DNA from: Paracoccaceae bacterium
GTDB lineage: Bacteria; Pseudomonadota; Alphaproteobacteria; Rhodobacterales; Rhodobacteraceae
Assembly (NCBI GenBank): GCA_012036325.1
Contig: JAAUPC010000011.1
Location: forward strand, 1 to 21,148
Length of the DNA: 21,148 nucleotides
Direction of reading: 5' to 3'
The notes under the pieces are model-generated. The model was not told the DNA's origin and searched no databases. It worked only from the letters and a program-made list of their open reading frames with translations. A program made the position numbers and the translations under genes. Below, piece by piece: positions 17,459-21,148 of this stretch (the first letter of the stretch is position 1; each line of letters begins with the position of its first letter).

Positions 17459-17569
17459 CTGTCTCGGCCCAAGCGGGTCGATGCGCTCGTTGAAGCGTAC
17501 TCCGAGACAGTGGGCAATGGCGTGCTCGCTTATACAGGTTTTCCCCACAGAAATCGGTGGGAGCCTGTG
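17459..17569 (+). ncRNA. Hairpin-rich leader of unknown function upstream of a small-protein gene
   Basis: Two inverted repeats occupy the gap before the small-protein gene. The first is CTGTCTCGG (17459-17467) with CCGAGACAG (17502-17510), 9 bp perfect, enclosing a small CGCT/AGCG stem. The second is ACAGG...CCCAC with GTGGG...CCTGT (17534-17568), interrupted by an unpaired TTTTC/AG bulge. It ends six bases before the AGAGGAGG ribosome binding site. It could be a cis-acting leader, a small RNA, or relics of a mobile element. I recognise no Rfam family in it. Confidence 0.35.
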
Positions 17570-17587
17570 AATAAGAGGAGGCCCATC

Positions 17588-17776
17588 TTGGCCAAAAATA
17601 CCGGAAATGACTTCAGGCGCGGCGCTGTTACTGGGCGTACCCAGTTCCAGCACGACAACGGAGACTGGCAGAAGCGCGACGAGCGCACGGGTCAGTTCAT
17701 GGAGAAGAAATCCTCTCCCGGACCGTTCAAGGGCGTCGCCAAGGAGCCTGATGGTCGGGATACCAACAATTCCTGA
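17588..17776 (+). CDS. Small conserved protein of unknown function (TTG start)
   Basis: A 62-residue, very hydrophilic, basic protein beginning MAKNTGNDFRRGAVTGRTQF and ending KGVAKEPDGRDTNNS. It starts at TTG (17588), chosen because AGAGGAGG lies six bases upstream and there is no usable ATG. There is no membrane segment, signal peptide or cysteine. From memory, short proteins with the same MAKNTG...GRTQ...KRD...G.FM...PFKGV pattern are scattered across proteobacteria and have no assigned function. It lies 74 bp upstream of a winged-helix protein on the same strand, so the two may be a unit. Confidence 0.72.
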   Translation: MAKNTGNDFRRGAVTGRTQFQHDNGDWQKRDERTGQFMEKKSSPGPFKGVAKEPDGRDTNNS

Positions 17777-17850
17777 CCGACTGCGAAGGGTGGGGGCGCT
17801 GTCTGCTCGGCACCCGCACCACTCAAAACCCACATAAAGGATTTGCTGCT

Positions 17851-18153
17851 ATGACAAGAGAAGTTGATGTCGTTCTGCCCGTTCTACGTGTGCTCTGCCA
17901 AACGGAAACGGGAACTCTGAGGACGCAAGAGGTTCGCCAAAGGGTTCGCGAAACCATCAGACTGACGCCCGACGATCTTGCACCCCTCCGGAATCGTCCG
18001 GATCAGCGGATCGACCAGACGATCAGAAATCTGAAGTCGCACAAGAACGTGCCCGGCAATCCATTCTTCGAAGGCTGGCTTCAGGACGTTCCGCGCGGCT
18101 ACACCGTTACCGATCTTGGTCGGCGTATCGCCCGCGAATCTTCTGCGCACTGA
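17851..18153 (+). CDS. Mrr N-terminal-like winged-helix protein
   Basis: This 100-residue protein looks like the winged-helix domain found at the N-terminus of Mrr-type restriction endonucleases (Mrr_N). It opens with VDVVLPVLRVLCQTETGTLRT, has a polar helix with DQRIDQTIRNLKSHKNV (about 51-67) and closes with VPRGYTVTDLGRRIARE, the wing typical of that fold. The nuclease domain of Mrr is absent, so it is probably a stand-alone DNA-binding protein. AAAGGA nine bases upstream supports the ATG at 17851. Together with the preceding small protein and the structured leader it forms an accessory-looking cassette of somewhat lower GC than its surroundings. Function, whether regulation, defence or other, is unknown. 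Confidence 0.65.
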   Translation: MTREVDVVLPVLRVLCQTETGTLRTQEVRQRVRETIRLTPDDLAPLRNRPDQRIDQTIRNLKSHKNVPGNPFFEGWLQDVPRGYTVTDLGRRIARESSAH

Positions 18154-18187
18154 AAGCGCTTTCCCTTCCCAAATATCCCACGGGGGT

Positions 18188-18208
18188 CCGGGGGTGAGAA
18201 ACCCCCGG
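18188..18208 (+). terminator. GC-rich hairpin after the winged-helix gene
   Basis: CCGGGGGT (18188-18195) and ACCCCCGG (18201-18208) pair perfectly around a GAGAA loop, 35 bp past the stop of the winged-helix gene. It follows the motif TTCCCAAATATCCC. No T-run follows, so it may be a factor-dependent terminator or part of a dispersed intergenic repeat. Confidence 0.45.
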
Positions 18209-18264
18209 TCCGCCCGTCCCAGCAAGCGCACCGCCCACAACAGCAACGCCGGACCCGCTCCCAT

Positions 18265-18288
18265 CGTAGGGTGCGCTACAGCGCAGCG
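18265..18288. repeat. REP-like palindromic element
   Basis: CGTAGGGTGCGCTACAGCGC and its continuation hold a GCGCT/AGCGC-type stem and share the CGTAGGGTG opening with the inverted repeat at 5424-5450. This opening is typical of short palindromic repeats dispersed in proteobacterial intergenic regions, as far as I recall. Confidence 0.5.
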
Positions 18289-18519
18289 TTCTTTGCCTCC
18301 CGCAATGGCGGTTCGCGGCGGTCGAATGGGGGACTAAGGCCCGGGCCGCTGCTCAGGAACGCGTCGCGCAGCAAGGGGCCGCTTTCGCTGATCCGCCTGG
18401 GATGGCCGCAGGCAGGATGCGATCCGAACGCATTTTGCTGTCTGGAAGTCTTGGGTCAAATCTTAACACCACCCTAACAAGAAATCCCAACCCCTTGAAA
18501 TCAAACGACGTATCAAGTT

Positions 18520-18534
18520 TGTCCACCGTGGACA
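18520..18534. promoter_or_regulatory. Perfect palindrome upstream of the Fur-family gene
   Basis: TGTCCACCGTGGACA has 7-bp arms around a single C and lies 49 bp upstream of the Fur-family start codon, where an operator is expected. It does not look like the A/T-rich Fur or Mur boxes I know, so the binding protein is open; autoregulation is possible. Confidence 0.45.
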
Positions 18535-18583
18535 CATCCGAGATGTTTGACCCCGCCCCCCGGTCCCGCTACGATCCCACCCC

Positions 18584-18991
18584 ATGAGACCGACCCCGAA
18601 ACAGGCCCTCCGCGATACCGGAGTCCGCGTAACCCGCCAGCGGGAAACCCTTCTGAGGGTCCTGACCGAATCCGAAGACCACCCCGACGCGGCCGAGCTT
18701 CACCGCAGGGCCCGCACCCTCGATGACAGCCTGTCCCTCGCCACCGTCTACCGCACCCTCTCGGTGCTGGAGCGGGAGGGGGTCGTCCTGCGCCTCGCCC
18801 TGGAAAACGGCGGCGCGCGGTATGAGGTGGCGGATGCCCCGCATCATGACCATATCGTCGACCTCGACACAGGCAAGATCACTGAATTCCGGTCGGAAAA
18901 GATTGAACAACTGCAACGCGAAATCGCGGCTGAGATGGGGTACGACATCGTCCACCACCGGCTGGAACTCTACTGCCGGAAGAAAAACTAG
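18584..18991 (+). CDS. Fur-family metal-responsive transcriptional regulator
   Basis: This 135-residue protein is a complete Fur-family repressor: a winged helix with DHPDAAELHRRA and the recognition helix region SLATVYRTLSVLEREGVV (51-68), then the dimerisation domain with the metal-ligand cluster HHDH (87-90), Glu101 and His124-125. It lacks the CxxC zinc-site cysteines of many Fur proteins and has a single Cys at 131. In alphaproteobacteria such proteins are usually Fur/Mur (iron or manganese); Zur or Irr are less likely from the visible motifs, so I give no symbol. Its TAG stop shares the palindrome CTAG with the stop of the convergent flavin reductase gene. Confidence 0.9.
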   Translation: MRPTPKQALRDTGVRVTRQRETLLRVLTESEDHPDAAELHRRARTLDDSLSLATVYRTLSVLEREGVVLRLALENGGARYEVADAPHHDHIVDLDTGKITEFRSEKIEQLQREIAAEMGYDIVHHRLELYCRKKN

Positions 18992-19475
18992 CCCTCAAAC
19001 CGCCCGTACCGGCCCTGGCTGAAGACCAGCGGCGCGCGTCCCGGAAGCTGGCCCGCAGCACCCGGCCAACCAGGATCGCATGATCTCCACCGTCATGCGC
19101 GGCATGGGCGGCACAGTCGAACCGGGCAAGGGCTGCGGGCAGGATCGGCACGCCCTCATCATTCAGGGGCGCGTCAAGGCCCGCGAAGCCTTCGCCGGTG
19201 CGGGCAAAGCGGGGGATCCAGTCAGCCTGATCCAGCCCCAGCACATGGATCGCGTAGTGCAGCGCCTCGGCAAAGACCCCGAACCGCCGCGACGCGCGGG
19301 CAGGGGACCACAAGACCAAGGGCGGGTCGAGCGACACCGAGGAAAAGCTGTTGGCAGTGAACCCGACCGGCCCCTCCGGCCCCATCGTCGTCACCAGACA
19401 GACCCCGGTCGCGAAGCGGCCAAAAGCGTCGCGCAGGCTACGGGTTTCGTCGGTCAGCGGTGTTCCGTCTGGCAT
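18988..19475 (-). CDS. Flavin reductase-like domain protein (frameshifted as sequenced)
   Basis: The protein belongs to the flavin reductase-like family (FMN-binding split barrel): LRDAFGRFATGVCLVTTMG, GFTANSFSSVSLDPPLVLWS and an HDGGDHAILVGRV stretch are the family's usual blocks. Such enzymes use NAD(P)H to reduce FMN or FAD for a partner monooxygenase, or bind flavin themselves. Homology breaks after ASFRDA; one added base at about 19030-19040 restores PLVFSQGRYGRFEG and a TAG at 18988, giving about 162 residues, the usual length. GGGAAG near 19475 supports the start. It lies 69 bp upstream of the NADH:flavin oxidoreductase fragment on the same strand, which is a plausible functional partner. 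Confidence 0.87.
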
Positions 19476-19544
19476 GCTCTTCCCTTTGAACGCTCCTCGT
19501 CAGATATTCCGAAGCGCGTGAGATTCAACGGCAAAAACAACGGT

Positions 19545-20678
19545 TCAGACCTGCCGCAAGAGGCGCAACGCATCATAGATCGCGGCATGGGTGTTGCGCG
19601 CCGCCACCGCATCGCCAATTCGGTAAAGCGCAAAGCCCTCACCGGCGGGCTGGGGGTGCCCGGCCACCAGCGCTTCGTGATCCACAGCGCCAAGATTGGC
19701 CGACAACGGCTTGAGATCAAAATAGATATCGGCCAAAGGCTGGGTGCCGTGGTTCACGACGATCTGGTCATATTCCGCCGTCCGGGTCTGGCTGCCGTAG
19801 TCCGTGCCGATCACCGCGCGCAGCCGATTTCCTGAGCGCTCTGCCGCCAGAAGCCGCCACATCACGGTGAAGGTCACGTCCCGCGCCTGCATGGCCCTGA
19901 TATAGGGCACCAGGTTCATCCCCATGACATCCGGCGCAAATGTCCGGTCGGGGGTCATCACCTCAACCTTGGCCCCACTGTCGGCCAGCATCTGTGCCGC
20001 CTGCATCGCGACATGGTCGCCCGCGTCGTCATAAAGCAGGACCTGTGATCCCGGCTTTGCGTCGCCGGACAGGATATCCCAGGCGGTGACCACAAGGTCA
20101 TTGCCTTCGCTGAGCACATCCCGGGTGGGCAGGCCGCCGGTGGCAATGATGATGGCATCCGCCTTTTCTGAGACTATATCAAATGCTTCTGCAAAGGTGT
20201 TGAAGTGAAATTTCACCCCAAGCCGCGTGCATTCGGCCATGCGCCAGTCGATGATCCCGATCATCTCGCGCCGCCGGGGCGTCCGGGCCGTCAGCAGAAC
20301 CTGCCCGCCGGGCTGGGCTGCCGCCTCAAACACCATCACCTCATGCCCGCGTTCGCCTGCCACGCGCGCGGCCTCCAGACCCGCAGGGCCAGCACCCACG
20401 ATCACCACCTTCTTCGCAACCGGGGCCGGGGCGATGGCATGGGGCTGCTCGCTTTCGCGGCCGGTAGAGGGGTTGTGGATGCAAAGCGCCATGCCGCCTT
20501 GATAGATCCGGTCCAGGCAATAGGTGGCGCCGACGCAAGGACGGATCGTATCTTCCTGCCCTGCCATGATTTTCTGCACGATATGGGGGTCCGCCATATG
20601 GGCGCGGGTCATGCCGACCATGTCGACCAGACCTTGGCTGATTGCGTGGTTCGCCGTTGCGATGTCGGCGATGCGCGC
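19545..20678 (-). pseudogene. NADH:flavin oxidoreductase, N-methyl amine demethylase type, C-terminal part only
   Basis: About 378 C-terminal residues of a protein that is normally around 680. What remains is the end of the flavin TIM barrel (ARIADIATANHAISQG, DMVGMTRAHMADPHIV), an iron-sulfur loop (RPCVGATYCLDRIYQGGMAL followed by Cys) and a complete FAD/NAD-binding region starting VVIVGAGPAGLEAARVAGER. The type matches trimethylamine dehydrogenase relatives such as DgcA and StcD, which demethylate N-methylated amino acids like dimethylglycine, stachydrine or N-methylproline. The second Cys of the TMADH-like cluster is Ala here. The 5' half is missing: homology ends at about 20678, where an unrelated plus-strand gene begins. 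The right boundary is approximate. Confidence 0.82.
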
Positions 20679-21003
20679 GGTGAGTGGCTGGCGGAGGTCG
20701 CGAGCGAAACGGCGATCGCGATGCGCGATGGCATCCCGATTCAGGGGGGTGTGCCTCTACCCCGCGATCAACCGCCCGGATTGGGAGCGTCCCGACGATT
20801 GGCATCCCAGCGGGCTGTGGGATGTGGATCCGCGCAGCTTCGCTCGCAACCTCAACCGCCCGTACGCGGCGTCGCTCGGGCGCGCACGCCGGATGCTGTC
20901 CGCCCTCGTCCCGCCTTGCATCGCATCGCGCCCCTTTGCGCATGCCGCCGGTCGCCTGCACCCAGGCGATTCACACCTTCCCCCCCCGCTCGAGACTTCC
21001 CCC
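20670..21003 (+). pseudogene. C-terminal fragment of a family 1 glycosidase-like protein
   Basis: Reading right from the junction, GEWLAEVASETAIAMRDGIP followed by IQG, VCLYPAINRPDWERPDDWHP and SGLWDVDP match the C-terminal part of glycoside hydrolase family 1-like proteins that sit beside glycosyltransferase and UDP-galactopyranose mutase genes in alphaproteobacteria. The N-terminal barrel and nucleophile region are missing at about 20670-20680. The frame also changes at a run of six G (20744-20749); five G would keep IQGVCLYP in frame. No stop codon occurs in any plus frame between this fragment and the following ATG at 21004, so its true end is unclear. Confidence 0.65.
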
Positions 21004-21148
21004 ATGGATACCCTGATCGTCTTTTCTCACCTCCGCTGGGATTTCGTCTACCAGCGGCCGCAACATCTGCTGAGCCGGATCGGCCGCGTACATGACGTGC
21101 TTGTCGTCGAGGAACCGGTGGCGGGCGAGCTCCGGCTGGAAGTGATCC
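21004..21148 (+). CDS. Glycosyltransferase (N-terminal part, runs off window)
   Basis: The 48 visible residues, MDTLIVFSHLRWDFVYQRPQ followed by HLLSRIGRVHDVLVVEEPVA, match the N-terminus of a group of cytoplasmic GT-B glycosyltransferases in exopolysaccharide or sugar clusters, where the FSHLRWDFVYQRPQHLL motif is characteristic. The acceptor and donor are unknown. The partner glycosidase-like fragment directly upstream supports the assignment. The upstream frame is open into this gene, so the start at 21004 is chosen by homology. Confidence 0.72.
   Translation, partial: MDTLIVFSHLRWDFVYQRPQHLLSRIGRVHDVLVVEEPVAGELRLEVI

Larger units (their letters stand above)
18154..18583. other. Long intergenic region upstream of the Fur-family gene
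   Basis: This 430-bp stretch has no supported gene. It contains a TCCCAAATATCCC motif followed by a hairpin (about 18165-18208), a REP-like palindromic element (18265-18288) and, close to the Fur-family start, a perfect 15-bp palindrome (18520-18534). The part from about 18290 to 18460 shows nothing I can name. Confidence 0.5.

Noticed and set aside
1..21148. CRISPR array, insertion sequence or prophage
   Set aside because: No regularly spaced repeats, transposase-like protein or phage structural gene is visible.

Overview
The window is high-GC DNA with alphaproteobacterial gene content and order, most like the family Rhodobacteraceae (Rhodobacter, Gemmobacter, Tabrizicola and relatives). 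The pointers are a pdhA-pdhB pair whose E1 beta subunit carries a lipoyl domain, a class I fructose-bisphosphate aldolase beside pgk, tandem cyclophilins beside pgk, tyrS divergent from anmK, and a B12-dependent nrdJ. This assignment rests on recognition of protein families and gene order, not on a database search.

Layout. Positions 1-4177 form a minus-strand block of central carbon metabolism and division genes: pdhB (partial), pdhA, an FtsB-like protein, class I fba and pgk. Positions 4316-5417 (plus) hold two overlapping cyclophilin-type peptidyl-prolyl isomerases, one cytoplasmic and one exported. tyrS (minus) and anmK (plus) follow as a divergent pair, then rarD (minus) converges on anmK. 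Positions 9020-10853 (minus) are a tightly coupled trio: an RluE-like pseudouridine synthase, a DUF985 cupin and a membrane fatty acid desaturase, joined by ATGA overlaps. eno (minus) and an EamA transporter (plus) are divergent. nrdJ (13695-17377) is preceded by a good candidate NrdR box. A small accessory-looking cassette follows at 17421-18153, with a hairpin-rich leader, a 62-residue protein and an Mrr N-terminal-like winged-helix protein. Then come a Fur-family regulator, a flavin reductase, the C-terminal half of an NADH:flavin oxidoreductase (N-methyl amine demethylase type), and the start of an unrelated sugar/glycosyltransferase locus.

The most important feature of the window is damage to otherwise well-conserved reading frames. 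pgk, tyrS, anmK, rarD, the EamA gene, nrdJ, the flavin reductase and the terminal glycosidase-like fragment each carry at least one small frame break, and several of these genes are normally essential. In each case one added or removed base (two compensating changes in anmK) restores the family consensus. The simplest reading is residual indel error in a draft or metagenome-derived assembly, although a genuine split of nrdJ into two ATGA-coupled genes cannot be excluded from sequence alone. At about 20670-20680 two unrelated genes that have both lost their 5' ends meet head to head, which marks either a rearrangement breakpoint or a chimeric join.

I found no CRISPR array, tRNA, rRNA, insertion sequence or clear new defence system. 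The least explained part is the 17.4-18.2 kb cassette with its structured leader. The strongest regulatory candidates are the NrdR box over the nrdJ promoter, a LacI-type palindrome upstream of pdhA, and a perfect palindrome upstream of the Fur-family gene.
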